Shown: one piece after another, positions 25,397-33,992 of the stretch | How positions within the stretch are numbered: position 1 is the first letter of the stretch | Layout: each line of letters starts with the position of its first letter | Source of the DNA: JACVRW01 sp963819115 | GTDB lineage: Bacteria; Actinomycetota; Thermoleophilia; Solirubrobacterales; Thermoleophilaceae | DNA length: 64,000 nt | Assembly (NCBI GenBank): GCA_963819115.1 | Contig: CAWFUR010000011.1 | Coordinates: 744,001 to 808,000, forward strand | Direction: 5' to 3' | Position numbers and translations under genes: made by a program | The notes under the pieces: generated by a model | Databases searched by the model: none | What the model saw: the letters and a program-made list of their open reading frames with translations, nothing else | What the model was told of the DNA's origin: nothing

Positions 25397-25858
25397 ATGA
25401 CGAAGAAGGCGGACTTCAACGCGGAGGAGTGGGCGAAGGTGGTGGAGGGGCCGGTGCTCGCCGGCCTGAGGCTCGTGACCGCGGACAAGGGCGGCAAGAT
25501 CCGCGAGAGCCTGGCCATGGGCAAGGTCTACACGGAGGCGCGACAGCGGCACGGAGACGACGAGCTGCTCGACGCCCTGGTGTCGAGCCCGCCGGCGCTG
25601 GACGCGGGCCGGGTCCGCTCGCCGGAGGACGTGAGCGCCGCCGTGACCGCAGGCCTGCACGACGCGATCGAGATCCTCGGGCAGAAGGCGACGCCGGAGG
25701 AGGTTGACGCCTACCGGAACTTCGTGATGGACGTGGCCGAGGCGGCGGCCAAGGCGCACAAGGAGGGGGGCTTCATCGGGATCGGCGGCAAGGAGGTGAG
25801 CGAGCGCGAGCAGGCGGCCCTCAACGAGATCCAGGCGGCGCTCGGCGGAACCCCGTAA
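25397..25858 (+). CDS. Conserved helical protein of unknown function (TerB-like layout)
   Basis: The 153-residue protein starts at ATG 25397 behind GAGAGGAG. It is helical, with MTKKADFNAEEWAKVVEGPVL at the start, two copies of an Ala-rich helix and a conserved-looking end GGFIGIGGKEVSEREQAALNEIQAAL. I have seen this end in a widespread, uncharacterised family with a TerB-like bundle, but I cannot name a function. Its last 38 bases overlap the convergent gene that ends at 25821. Confidence 0.7.
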   Translation: MTKKADFNAEEWAKVVEGPVLAGLRLVTADKGGKIRESLAMGKVYTEARQRHGDDELLDALVSSPPALDAGRVRSPEDVSAAVTAGLHDAIEILGQKATPEEVDAYRNFVMDVAEAAAKAHKEGGFIGIGGKEVSEREQAALNEIQAALGGTP

Positions 25859-26705
25859 GCCGCTCGAGCTGGCCGAGCACCGGATCGGACGGGTACGCCG
25901 TCCGGAAGATGCGCCCGTTCGTGACGGTGTTGCAGCCCTCGAGGTCGACCGTCACGGCGCTGGCGACGTCGTTCGGGTAGCCGAAGTGGGCGATCACCTG
26001 TGACGCGTCGTCGGCGGGACACGAGGTGGGGAGGCCCCCAATGAATGGCCAGGGCTTGAGCGCGTTGAGGCGCGCGGCGATCGTGCTCAGGGTCGGCCCC
26101 GGGCCGAGCCTGCGGGCGCGGGCGAGCCACAGTGACCTGTCGGGGTCCGAATCGAGTCCGCGGTAGCGGCAGAGAACGACGGAACGAGGCGCCGGGGGCA
26201 CGAGGACGGCGGCCGCCTCGGTGAACGGGCTGGCCGGCGCGGGTGGCTGGGAACGGTGGGGGCAGCCGTGGGTGTCCATGCCGGTGGACCGGTAGCGGCG
26301 GGTGATGCGGGGCTTGCCGATCACGTATGTGACCCCGATGCGGCTCGGCAGTCCCCGCCGGGGCCGGTAGCGGACCTGGTGAGAACGGTCGCCCGCGATC
26401 GTCCGGCGGGCGAGGGCGAACAGCTTTCCCGCCGTGTCGATGTCGCGGAAGCGGCGAGGCGTGTGCCTCGGCGTCCTGTCCACCACGGTGATCGTCGCGC
26501 CGCGAGGGCCCCCGCAGAAGCAGAGCGCCTCGACGGTGAAGCTGTAGTCGCGGGCGTGCTGCGTCCGCCAGCGCTCCTTCGCCATCGCGAGCTGCTCGGC
26601 CTCGGCGGGATCGGTGGCGGCGAGAGCGGCCTGGCTGCTCAGGAGCGCCAGCAAGACCAGGACCACGAAGGCTCCGCCCACTCTGAGTGACCGTTCGGCG
26701 TTCAT
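25821..26705 (-). CDS. Secreted protein with DUF6174-like N-terminal domain
   Basis: The 294-residue protein starts at ATG 26705 with a signal peptide (SLRVGGAFVVLVLLALLSSQAALA). Residues 35-130 (KERWRTQHARDYSFTVEALCFCGGP..., a paired-Cys strand, RFRDIDTAGKLFALARR) match the DUF6174 pattern. The C-terminal half has Cys residues but no named domain. It is an exported protein of unknown role. It overlaps the convergent gene by 38 bases, which is unusual for this otherwise tidy region. Confidence 0.72.
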   Translation of the reverse strand: MNAERSLRVGGAFVVLVLLALLSSQAALAATDPAEAEQLAMAKERWRTQHARDYSFTVEALCFCGGPRGATITVVDRTPRHTPRRFRDIDTAGKLFALARRTIAGDRSHQVRYRPRRGLPSRIGVTYVIGKPRITRRYRSTGMDTHGCPHRSQPPAPASPFTEAAAVLVPPAPRSVVLCRYRGLDSDPDRSLWLARARRLGPGPTLSTIAARLNALKPWPFIGGLPTSCPADDASQVIAHFGYPNDVASAVTVDLEGCNTVTNGRIFRTAYPSDPVLGQLERLTGFRRAPPGSR

Positions 26706-26806
26706 GGCCCCGGCTGACCCTAAAGCGATTGCTCAGGACCGATCAAGCGCTGCCGAGCGGCGGGAGCAGGGAGTGGTCGAGGCGCTCATATGGGTAGGGG
26801 CGAGGG

Positions 26807-27310
26807 ATGGAGGAGATCATCGTGGCTACGGCGGGGGCGGAGGAGGTCGAGCTTCTCGAGCCGCTCTGGCGGTCCATGGTCGAGCATCACCGGGCGCTGG
26901 TGGGCCGCGAGTGGCCGGTGAGGGACGCCGGTGAGGCATGGGCGCTCCGGCGCATCCAGTACCTGCACTGGCTGGGCGACGGGACCGCCACGCTCTTCAC
27001 GGCCGCGGTCCGCCCGTCCCCCGAGCTCGTGGGCTACGCGATGCTGCGGTTCGCTCCGTCGGGCCCCACCTGGGAGCTCGGCCCGGAGACCGGCGAGGTG
27101 GAGTCGCTCGCCGTGCTCGAGTCCGCGCGCGGCGCGGGCGTGGGGTCCGCCCTGCTCTCGGCGTGCCGGGAGGTGCTGATGGAGCGGGGTGCGAGGTACT
27201 GGTCCGTGGCGGTGGTCGAGGCGAATGTCGCCGCGACGCGGCTGTATGAGAGGGAGGGCTTTCGGCCCTTCTACCGGCATCTGCTCGGGCGGCTCGACCC
27301 GGGCCTCTGA
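26807..27310 (+). CDS. GNAT family N-acetyltransferase
   Basis: The 167-residue protein has the GNAT acetyl-CoA loop (EVESLAVLESARGAGVGSALLSACRE: the strand with VESLAV, then R-G-A-G-V-G as Q/RxxGxG/A). The C-terminal motif B has AATRLYEREGFRPFY. It transfers an acetyl group from acetyl-CoA to an amine; the acceptor is unknown. Start ATG 26807 behind GGAGAT-like bases. The gap upstream (101 bases) and downstream (115 bases) shows no further gene. Confidence 0.9.
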   Translation: MEEIIVATAGAEEVELLEPLWRSMVEHHRALVGREWPVRDAGEAWALRRIQYLHWLGDGTATLFTAAVRPSPELVGYAMLRFAPSGPTWELGPETGEVESLAVLESARGAGVGSALLSACREVLMERGARYWSVAVVEANVAATRLYEREGFRPFYRHLLGRLDPGL

Positions 27311-27425
27311 CAGAACCGGGTAATGCCTCTACCGTCTGTGGCGTAGCAGTCGCCCGTCTGGTTCTTGGTTTCCTCTTCCTTCCGCGCGGCCCCACCTCAG
27401 AGGGACAGCGAGAAGGCAATGAGAG

Positions 27426-27791
27426 ATGGAACAGACGACAGCCAGACCGGACGCACGTGTTCTCCTGAACCTGTCCAACGAGATGGTGCGGATCTACAAG
27501 GAGATCTTCGGACGCGGCCCCACCCGGACGCGGGCCGACTGGGCCGGCCGCGATGCGGTGGTGTGCACCCTGGAGGACTCACTCACGCCGGCGGAGCGAA
27601 AGATGGCGGAGCTCGGCGAGCACCAGCGCCTGCGGGAGATGAGGACGTTCTTCCAACACGCATGTGAGAGCGACTTTCGCGGGTCGGTTGAGGAGATCAC
27701 CGGACGCCGGGTGCGCGCCTTCGTGAGCGGCATCGACACGGAGAAAGACGTGTCCGCTGAGGTGTTCTACTTCGAGCCGGAAGAGAGCTAG
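27426..27791 (+). CDS. DUF2294 family protein
   Basis: The 121-residue protein has the DUF2294 marks: VLLNLSNEMVRIYKEIFGRGPTRTRADWAGRDAVVCTLEDSLTPAERKMAELGEHQRLREMRTFFQHA, then ITGRRVRAFVSGIDTEKDVSAEVFYFEP. The family is found in actinobacteria and firmicutes beside stress or cyanate genes and has no proven role. Start ATG 27426 is chosen because the domain begins at once after a short polar lead. It is monocistronic: the neighbours are 115 bases away upstream and on the opposite strand downstream. Confidence 0.85.
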   Translation: MEQTTARPDARVLLNLSNEMVRIYKEIFGRGPTRTRADWAGRDAVVCTLEDSLTPAERKMAELGEHQRLREMRTFFQHACESDFRGSVEEITGRRVRAFVSGIDTEKDVSAEVFYFEPEES

Positions 27792-27916
27792 ACAGAGCCT
27801 TCTCCGTTTCGCCGCCCCCCGACACGGGCACAGGGTCACCAGCGGGACCGGCTCGCGCGACTACTAACACTGGGATGGCAGCCCGGGACCGCTCTTGACT
27901 TTTCCGGGCGCAGCGA

Positions 27917-28375
27917 CTAGCGCCCGAGGCCGCGAAGGAACTCGCGCGCCCTCAGCGGCACCTCGCCCAGCGGCTCCCGGACCGCCTTCAGCCCGGCACG
28001 CAGCTCCTCGTCGCCGGCCTCTATCGGCAGCATCGAGTCCTGAAGATCGGCGAGCGTGCGATCGGCCACGCCCACCGATTCCACCGCCCTCGCGATGAAC
28101 GCGGATGCGCCCTGCGAGGCGAGGCCCGTCGGCTGGTCGCCGAACCCGGCCACCTGGAGGCCGTGGCGGCCCGCGAACTCGGTGTGTGCGCGCTTGGCCC
28201 GGCCGTAGGCAAGCTGCACCGGCCGGAAGCAGGCCACCTCGAGCCGGTCGCCGCTCTGCTCGTCCAGTTGCTCGTAGGCCTCAGCCAGGCAGGCGCTCGC
28301 GAACCCGAGCTCGTTTGCCGCCTGGGCAAGCGTGTCGAGGAGCTCCTGCCGTCCCTCTGCGGTGGTGAATGCCAC
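27917..28375 (-). CDS. Hypothetical helical protein
   Basis: The 152-residue protein is acidic and helical, opening MAFTTAEGRQELLDTLAQAANELGFASACLAEAYEQLDEQSGDRLE and ending PLGEVPLRAREFLRGLGR. It has the look of an alpha-helical bundle with conserved Glu and Tyr. No cofactor motif is seen and I recognise no family. It is divergent from the next gene (74 bases), and the 125 bases before it (27792-27916) show nothing I can call. Confidence 0.6.
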   Translation of the reverse strand: MAFTTAEGRQELLDTLAQAANELGFASACLAEAYEQLDEQSGDRLEVACFRPVQLAYGRAKRAHTEFAGRHGLQVAGFGDQPTGLASQGASAFIARAVESVGVADRTLADLQDSMLPIEAGDEELRAGLKAVREPLGEVPLRAREFLRGLGR

Positions 28376-28449
28376 CCCTCCATCGTGGCACGCGGCGGAC
28401 GGGGATACTGCCCGGCTTATGTCGCGGGATCGGGAATGGTGGGGTTAGG

Positions 28450-29988
28450 GTGGAGCGCCTGAAGCTGATCGTGAATCGGTCGCTGGTGCTGCCACTGCTG
28501 GTCACGGTCGCGGTGGTCGGCGTGATGGGCTACTCCAACGGCCGCGCGGTGGGGCGGGCGGGCGACCCGACGTACTTCATCCACGCCGGGCAGAAGTACT
28601 TCGCTCCCGATCTGCTGCCGGCCGACCCGTTCGTGGAGACGGACACGGGGTACGACGGCCAGTTCTTCTTCTATCTGGCGCAGGATCCCCTTCTGAACGG
28701 GAAGGCGGCCTCCCGTGACCAGCGGGCGAGCGAGCACATCGACAACGTCCCGTACCGGTATCAGCGGATCCTGCTGCCGGTGCTCGGGTGGGTGGCGTCG
28801 GCGGGCGGCGACCCCGACCTGCTCCAGTGGTCGCTCCCCCTGATCAACCTGCTCGCGGTGCTGGGGGCGACCTTCCTGCTGGCCCAGTTCCTGCGCGCGC
28901 GGGACCTGCCCACGTGGGTGGCAGTCGCGTTTCCCACCTCGATCGGGGTGCTGATCGGAGTCTTCAACGACCTCTCGGATCCACTCGCCGCGTCGCTCTT
29001 CGTGGCCGGCGTGGTGTGGTGGCTCGACGACAGGACGCGCCCCGCCCTCCTGGCCCTCACCGGCTGCCTCCTGGCCCGCGAGCTGTACTCGATCCCCGTT
29101 CTCGTGATCGGCCTGGTGGAGGTGGTCCGCGCCGGGCGCCGGGGGCTCGTCTGGCTGCTGCCCACGGCCCTGCTCGGCGTCTGGCAGGTGGTGCTGAGGC
29201 TGATGCTCACCGGAAGCCCGACGGACGACGCTCACAAGCCGTCAATCGTCCCGCTCCGGGGGGCGATACAGAAGGTTCGCGACGTGCTGCGCCACGATGT
29301 GGTGGGCGCCGCGAACTGGGAGATCCTGTTCGTGGCCCTGCTCCTGGCGTGCTCCGCCTACTTCGCGGTGTGGGCGGTCCTCCGGCTCCGGCGGGTCGGA
29401 CGGGATCGCCCCATCGCCCGTCAGGACCTGCTCCCCCTGGTGGCGCTCGGCGCGGTGGTGCTGATCCCGTTCCTCACGCTCGACCTCTGGCGCAATATCC
29501 CCTCGTACTCGCGCTACGGGGCCCCGGTCGCGGGCCTGCTCGTCCTGGCCTACGCGTTCGATCGCGGGTTCGTGCCGAAGGTCCTTCTCACCGCGACCGC
29601 GGCACTGTCCCTCACCAATCCCGTGATCGCGCTGCTGCCGACCCGGGTCGGGAGGGTGATCGAGCCCGCTCCACCGGCCACGCCCACGCAGGCTCGCGCC
29701 TCTCAGCTGTCGGGATGCATCGGCGACGGAGGACTGGTGGCCCGCGTGAACGCGAGCCTCTCGAAGCCCGGGGCCACCGTGCTCACCCTCACGACGCGGT
29801 CCGGCCGCCCGGGCTCGCTGACGGTCTTCGAGCGCGAGGGTGACGCGAAGGTGGCCACCGGACCCGCCCTGGGTCTGATGAAGGCGGCCGGCGGGACGGG
29901 CGGGCGCGTGGGCAGCCTGCTGCTGCTGTGGCCCAAGGGAGTCGACCCGCCCGACGATCGCCTGGTCCGGACCTGCATGCGGGGCTGA
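28450..29988 (+). CDS. Polytopic membrane protein, GT-C glycosyltransferase-like
   Basis: The GTG at 28450 starts just before an N-terminal membrane helix and gives 512 residues. Ten to twelve membrane segments follow. The first outer loop has acidic and aromatic residues (GDPTYFIHAGQKYF, DTGYDGQFFFYLAQDP), typical of GT-C enzymes and of a cell-surface glycopolymer family with the same YDGQFF motif. These enzymes transfer a sugar from a polyprenyl-phosphate donor on the outer side of the membrane. The C-terminal 80 residues are a soluble outer domain. Assignment as a transferase is inferred from topology. Confidence 0.75.
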   Translation: MERLKLIVNRSLVLPLLVTVAVVGVMGYSNGRAVGRAGDPTYFIHAGQKYFAPDLLPADPFVETDTGYDGQFFFYLAQDPLLNGKAASRDQRASEHIDNVPYRYQRILLPVLGWVASAGGDPDLLQWSLPLINLLAVLGATFLLAQFLRARDLPTWVAVAFPTSIGVLIGVFNDLSDPLAASLFVAGVVWWLDDRTRPALLALTGCLLARELYSIPVLVIGLVEVVRAGRRGLVWLLPTALLGVWQVVLRLMLTGSPTDDAHKPSIVPLRGAIQKVRDVLRHDVVGAANWEILFVALLLACSAYFAVWAVLRLRRVGRDRPIARQDLLPLVALGAVVLIPFLTLDLWRNIPSYSRYGAPVAGLLVLAYAFDRGFVPKVLLTATAALSLTNPVIALLPTRVGRVIEPAPPATPTQARASQLSGCIGDGGLVARVNASLSKPGATVLTLTTRSGRPGSLTVFEREGDAKVATGPALGLMKAAGGTGGRVGSLLLLWPKGVDPPDDRLVRTCMRG

Positions 29989-30045
29989 GCCGGCCGGACG
30001 GGCGGCGGGGGACCGCCCGCCCGGCGCAGCTCGCCTGCGTGAGGG

Positions 30046-31542
30046 TCAGAGCTGGATGCAGACCGCCTTGGTCTCGGTGTAGTTCTCCAGCGCCTCGGCG
30101 CCCATCTCGCGGCCCCAGCCGGACTCCTTGTAGCCGCCGAAGGGCAGCGCCGCGTCGAACACGTTGTAGCAATTGATCCACACCGTTCCGGCGCGCAGCT
30201 GCTTCGCCGTGCGGTGTGCCTTCGACAGGTCCTGCGTCCAGATCCCCGCGGCCAGACCGAACTTGGTCTTGTTGCCGACCACCGGCACCTCGGCCACGTC
30301 GTCGAACGGGGTTACCGTGACCACCGGACCGAAGATCTCCTCGGCCTGGACCTTCATCTTGGGGTTGGTCTCGCTGAGCACGGTGGGCTCGACGAAGTAG
30401 CCCTTGCCGTCGATCCCGTTGCCGCCGGCGACCGCCTTGGCGCCCTCCTCGCGGCCCGAGTCGAGGTAGCCGGTCACGCGCTCGAACTGCTCGCGAGACA
30501 CCAGCGGGCCCATCTCGGTCTGAGGATCGAGGCCGGAGCCGACCTTGATCTTCTTTGCGTGCTCGGATACGCCCTCGAGCACGGCGTCGTAGGACTTCTT
30601 CTCCACGAACAGGCGCGAGCCCGCGGCACAGCACTGGCCGTGGTTGAAGAAGATGGCGTTGGCCGCACCCGGGATCGCCGTCTCCATGTCGGCGTCCGAG
30701 TACACGACGTTCGGGGACTTGCCGCCGAGCTCGAGCGTCACCTTCTTCAGGTTGCCCGCGGCCGCCTGAACGATCATCTTGCCGACCTCGGTGGACCCGG
30801 TGAAGGCCACCTTGTCCACGTCGTCATGCGCGGCCAGCGCGGCGCCGGCGGTCTCGCCGTAGCCGGGGACGATGTTCACCACGCCCTCGGGGATTCCGGC
30901 CTCGAGGATCAGCTCGCCCAGCCGCAGCGCGGAGAGCGGGGTCTGCTCGGCCGGCTTCAGCACGACCGCACAGCCGGCGGCCAGGGCGGGGCCGAGCTTC
31001 CACGCCGCCATCAGCAGCGGGAAGTTCCAGGGGATGATCTGCCCCACGACGCCCACCGGCTCGCGCAGCGAGTAGGCGTGCCACTCGGCTCCGGGCATGT
31101 AGGCCACCGACGGCTGGATCGTCTCGCCGCCGAGCTTCGTGGTCCAGCCCGCGTAGTAGTGGAAGTTGTCCGCCGCGAGCGGGATGTCCGCCGCGCGCGC
31201 GATCGCCATCGGCTTGCCGTTGTCGAGCGTCTCCAGGGCGGCGAGCTCGTCGCCGTTCTCGAGGATCAGGTCGCCGATGCGGTGGATCGCCCGGCCTCGC
31301 TCGGATGGCGTCATGCGGCCCCAGGGGCCCTCGTCGAAGGCCGAGCGCGCGGTCTTCACGGCGCGGTCGATGTCCTCCGAGTCGCCCTCGGCCACGTTGG
31401 CCAGGACCTCACCGGTGGCCGGGTTGAAGACCTCGAACGTCTTCCCGGACGCCGCGTTCACCCAGTCTCCGCCGATGAGCATCTGACGGTCCTTCGCGAC
31501 GAACTCCATCGCGGAGGTGCTTACTGCGATCTCCGTTGCCAA
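30046..31542 (-). CDS. NAD-dependent aldehyde dehydrogenase
   Basis: The 498-residue protein is a full-length ALDH. Landmarks are the N-terminal MLIGGDWVNA, the cofactor region IIPWNFPLLMAAWKLGPALAAGCAVVLKPAEQTPLSAL, VAFTGSTEVGK, the general-base Glu in LELGGKSP (E271), the nucleophile in FFNHGQCCAAGSR (C304/C305, the second by analogy) and the end LPFGGYKESGWGRE. It oxidises aldehydes (betaine, acet- or other aldehyde) to acids. I start at TTG 31542 because AGGAGG sits nine bases in front; ATG 31509 is the alternative. It is divergent from a GAF-domain regulator gene. Confidence 0.93.
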   Translation of the reverse strand: MATEIAVSTSAMEFVAKDRQMLIGGDWVNAASGKTFEVFNPATGEVLANVAEGDSEDIDRAVKTARSAFDEGPWGRMTPSERGRAIHRIGDLILENGDELAALETLDNGKPMAIARAADIPLAADNFHYYAGWTTKLGGETIQPSVAYMPGAEWHAYSLREPVGVVGQIIPWNFPLLMAAWKLGPALAAGCAVVLKPAEQTPLSALRLGELILEAGIPEGVVNIVPGYGETAGAALAAHDDVDKVAFTGSTEVGKMIVQAAAGNLKKVTLELGGKSPNVVYSDADMETAIPGAANAIFFNHGQCCAAGSRLFVEKKSYDAVLEGVSEHAKKIKVGSGLDPQTEMGPLVSREQFERVTGYLDSGREEGAKAVAGGNGIDGKGYFVEPTVLSETNPKMKVQAEEIFGPVVTVTPFDDVAEVPVVGNKTKFGLAAGIWTQDLSKAHRTAKQLRAGTVWINCYNVFDAALPFGGYKESGWGREMGAEALENYTETKAVCIQL

Positions 31543-31610
31543 GGCTCTTCTCCTCCTCTTTTGCCGCGCGTACGCACGCGGAATCCGGGTATCTAGACTA
31601 CGAACGAGGG

Positions 31611-31629
31611 CGTTGCAATCACGTTGCAA
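31611..31629. promoter_or_regulatory. Direct repeat of CGTTGCAA, candidate regulator site
   Basis: CGTTGCAA occurs at 31611-31618 and again at 31622-31629, eleven bases apart (one helical turn). It lies in the 109-base gap between the divergent ALDH gene and the regulator gene starting at 31652. The hexamer TTGCAA inside it is itself a palindrome. It is a natural site for the adjacent regulator. Confidence 0.5.
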
Positions 31630-31651
31630 ACGCGCCGCCGAGGGGAGAGCG

Positions 31652-33142
31652 ATGGGCCGAAGTCCGTGGGTCGCGCTGGAGGCGACGACCGACAAGCGCG
31701 AACGCGCCAGGGAGCTGGCGCAGGCGCACCGTCAGGTGCTCGAGGGGTCGCGCGAGGACGGTTCGGTTCGGCAGGTGATCCGGGAGTCGTGGCGGCGCTC
31801 CGCCGAGGCCGGGGTGGACCCCGGCGTGGAGTCTGCGCCGGTCCGTCTCTCAGACGGCGAGACGCATGAGCGGCTGGAGCGCGGACCCCTGGCCCTCGCG
31901 CCTCCGATCCTGCGCCAGCTTCGTGAGGAGGTGCAGGCCGAGGACGAGCAGATCGCCCTCCTCTGCGACCTCGACGGCACAATTCTCTGGATCGACGGAG
32001 ACCCGCGGGTCCTCGACCAGGCGAACGCGATCCACCTCTCGCTCGGGGCCCAGTGGAGCGAGGATGCCGTGGGCACGAACGCGATGGGAACGGCTCTGGC
32101 CGTGGACCATCCGGTGCAGATCTTCGCGGCCGAGCACTTCGCCGAGCACGTGCACCCGTGGACATGTGCCGGGGCGCCGCTGCATGACCCCGACACGGGC
32201 GAGCAGATCGGCGTGATCGACCTCTCGGGAGGGCTGAGCACCGCGCATCCCCACAGCCTCGCGCTCGTGGCCACCGCGGCGCGTGTGATCGAGTCGCTCG
32301 CGCTGCGCGAGACCCGCGCCCGGGAGGAGCGGCTGCGACGGGCGTTCGGCGCCCGGGTGAGCGGCGGGCGCGCCCATGCTCTGGTCACCCAGCGCGGCCG
32401 CATTCTCGAGGCCACCACGTACGCGTGGGTGGGCGAGCGGGTCCCGCTGCCCGAGGGGGGCGGCACGTTGTCCTGGCGGGGACGCTCGTTCGTGGCCGAG
32501 CCCGTGGACGACGGCGCGGGCTACCTCCTCGAGCGGTCTCCGGGGCGCAGGCCCACATCCGCGACGCGCGTCGAGGCACTCGGCCGCGACCGGATCCGGG
32601 TTCAGATCGGCTCGAAGTGGACATCGCTGTCCCCCCGGCACTCCGAGCTGTTCCTGACGCTCCATTCGCGGCCCGCGGGCATGACGGCCGAGGAGCTGAC
32701 GCTCGCGGTCTGGGGGGAGCACGCCAAGCCGATCAACGCCCGCGCCGAGCTCTCTCGCCTGCGCCGCGTGCTCGGGGCGCGGCTGGAGTCGTCTCCCTAT
32801 CGCCTGACCGCCGAGGTGCGCACGGACTTCGACGAGGTCGGCCGCCTGATCGACCGGGATCGGCTCGGCGACGCGCTCGACCGCTACCCGGGGCCGCTGC
32901 TGCCGCGATCCGACGTGCCGATCGTGTGCGAGGCACGACAGTTGCTCGACGAGCGGCTGCGCGCGGCGCTGATCGCCCGCCGGAGCCCGGCGCTGCTGGA
33001 ACGCTGGCTCACGAGCGCGCCGGGCGCGGACGATGCCGTGGCCTGCCGCGAGCTGCTCGCGCTGCTGCCCGACGGGGACGCGCGCCGGGAGGTGGCCCTG
33101 TCGCACCTGCGCCGGATCACCGCCGAGCGCGAGCGGCGCTGA
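31652..33142 (+). CDS. GAF-domain transcriptional regulator, likely controlling the divergent ALDH gene
   Basis: The 496-residue protein starts at ATG 31652 behind AGGGGAGAG. It opens with a helical lead (IRESWRRSAEAGVDP), as in AcoR-type acetoin/glycerol regulators, then a GAF domain (about 80-240: AEDEQIALLCDLDGTILWIDGD, GTNAMGTALAVDHPVQIFAAEHF, GVIDLSGGLSTAHPHSLAL). A long C-terminal winged-helix part follows (SPRHSELFLTLHSRP, LAVWGEHAKPINARAELSRLRRVL) instead of the AAA+ domain. It should bind DNA and respond to a small metabolite, and the 109-base divergent gap with a direct repeat points to control of the aldehyde dehydrogenase. Confidence 0.88.
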   Translation: MGRSPWVALEATTDKRERARELAQAHRQVLEGSREDGSVRQVIRESWRRSAEAGVDPGVESAPVRLSDGETHERLERGPLALAPPILRQLREEVQAEDEQIALLCDLDGTILWIDGDPRVLDQANAIHLSLGAQWSEDAVGTNAMGTALAVDHPVQIFAAEHFAEHVHPWTCAGAPLHDPDTGEQIGVIDLSGGLSTAHPHSLALVATAARVIESLALRETRAREERLRRAFGARVSGGRAHALVTQRGRILEATTYAWVGERVPLPEGGGTLSWRGRSFVAEPVDDGAGYLLERSPGRRPTSATRVEALGRDRIRVQIGSKWTSLSPRHSELFLTLHSRPAGMTAEELTLAVWGEHAKPINARAELSRLRRVLGARLESSPYRLTAEVRTDFDEVGRLIDRDRLGDALDRYPGPLLPRSDVPIVCEARQLLDERLRAALIARRSPALLERWLTSAPGADDAVACRELLALLPDGDARREVALSHLRRITAERERR

Positions 33143-33164
33143 GCCGCGCGCGATACTGCCCGGA

Positions 33165-33575
33165 ATGTCTCAGGAGAACGTGGACAAGACCCGGAGCTTC
33201 ATCGAGGCCTACAACCGGCGGGACTTCGACACCGCCGTGGAGTTCTTCCATCCCCAGGTGGACTGGGTCCTCCCCGAGCACCAGAGCATGGACTCGTGCT
33301 GTGGTCCGGACGAGGTCAAGGGCTTCTGGCGGGACATCGACGAGAACTTCGATGCGCTGAGCCTGCGCCCGCAGGAGTACGTGGACGCCGGAGACCGGGT
33401 GGCGGTCCGACTTCGCCACTTCGGGCGCGGCAGGGAGAGCGGCATCGAGATCGACACCGAGCTGTACCACCAGGTCTCCACCTTCCGGGACGGGATCATG
33501 GTGCGAATCGAGTACTTCACCGACTGGGGCGACGCGCTCGAGGCGGCCACGACGAACAAGGAGCCAGGCGCATGA
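33165..33575 (+). CDS. SnoaL-like family protein
   Basis: The ATG at 33165 gives 136 residues that open MSQENVDKTRSFIEAYNRRDFDTAVEFFHPQVDWVLP, very like the SnoaL paralogue at 14058. The sheet part (GDRVAVRLRHFGRGRESGIEIDTELYHQVSTFRDGIMVRIEYFTDW) is complete. It follows the regulator gene by 22 bases and overlaps the next gene by four (ATGA), so it is translated with a VOC-fold protein. Role unknown. Confidence 0.88.
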   Translation: MSQENVDKTRSFIEAYNRRDFDTAVEFFHPQVDWVLPEHQSMDSCCGPDEVKGFWRDIDENFDALSLRPQEYVDAGDRVAVRLRHFGRGRESGIEIDTELYHQVSTFRDGIMVRIEYFTDWGDALEAATTNKEPGA

Positions 33576-33955
33576 CCTCATCGACCCCGCTGATCACGGG
33601 CACCGACTTCATCACGGTGTCGACGAAGGACATCGACGCGGCGGTGGAGTTCTACGGCGGCGTGCTCGGCCTCGAGGAGTCCAAGCGCTGGGGCAACAGG
33701 CCCGCGGTCGAGTTCGAGACCGGCAATCTCACGCTGGCCGTGATGCAGTCGGACGCCTTCGGCATCGAGTTCCGGGCCCACAACCACCCGATCGAGTTCC
33801 ACGTCGAGGACTTCGACGGGGCGAAGAAGGAGCTCGAGTCACGCGGCGTGGAGTTCCAGGGTGACACGATCGACTCCGGGGTCTGCTTCCAGGCGTTCTT
33901 CCAGGACCCGGACGGCAACCTGCTGGGAATCCACCACCGCTACGCACCCGCCTGA
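33572..33955 (+). CDS. VOC (glyoxalase/dioxygenase fold) family protein
   Basis: The 127-residue protein starts at ATG 33572 (AAGGAG ahead). It shows the betaalphabeta-beta-beta repeats of VOC proteins: TGTDFITVSTKDIDAAVEFYGGVLGLEESKRW, then HNHPIEFHVEDFDGAKKELESRGVEFQ and FFQDPDGNLLGIHHRY. The likely metal ligands are one His in the first half and Glu/His near the end, but I cannot show which. It may be a lyase, a resistance protein or a dioxygenase. It is coupled to the SnoaL gene by a four-base overlap. Confidence 0.88.
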   Translation: MTSSTPLITGTDFITVSTKDIDAAVEFYGGVLGLEESKRWGNRPAVEFETGNLTLAVMQSDAFGIEFRAHNHPIEFHVEDFDGAKKELESRGVEFQGDTIDSGVCFQAFFQDPDGNLLGIHHRYAPA

Positions 33956-33992
33956 GCCGCACGACGGGTTGCCGCGCGGGCATCCGGGGTAG

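Noticed and set aside
25397..25858. GGFIGIGG in the hypothetical gene as an encapsulin cargo-loading peptide
   Set aside because: The segment is internal and followed by a further helix, whereas cargo peptides are terminal and lack a downstream fold.
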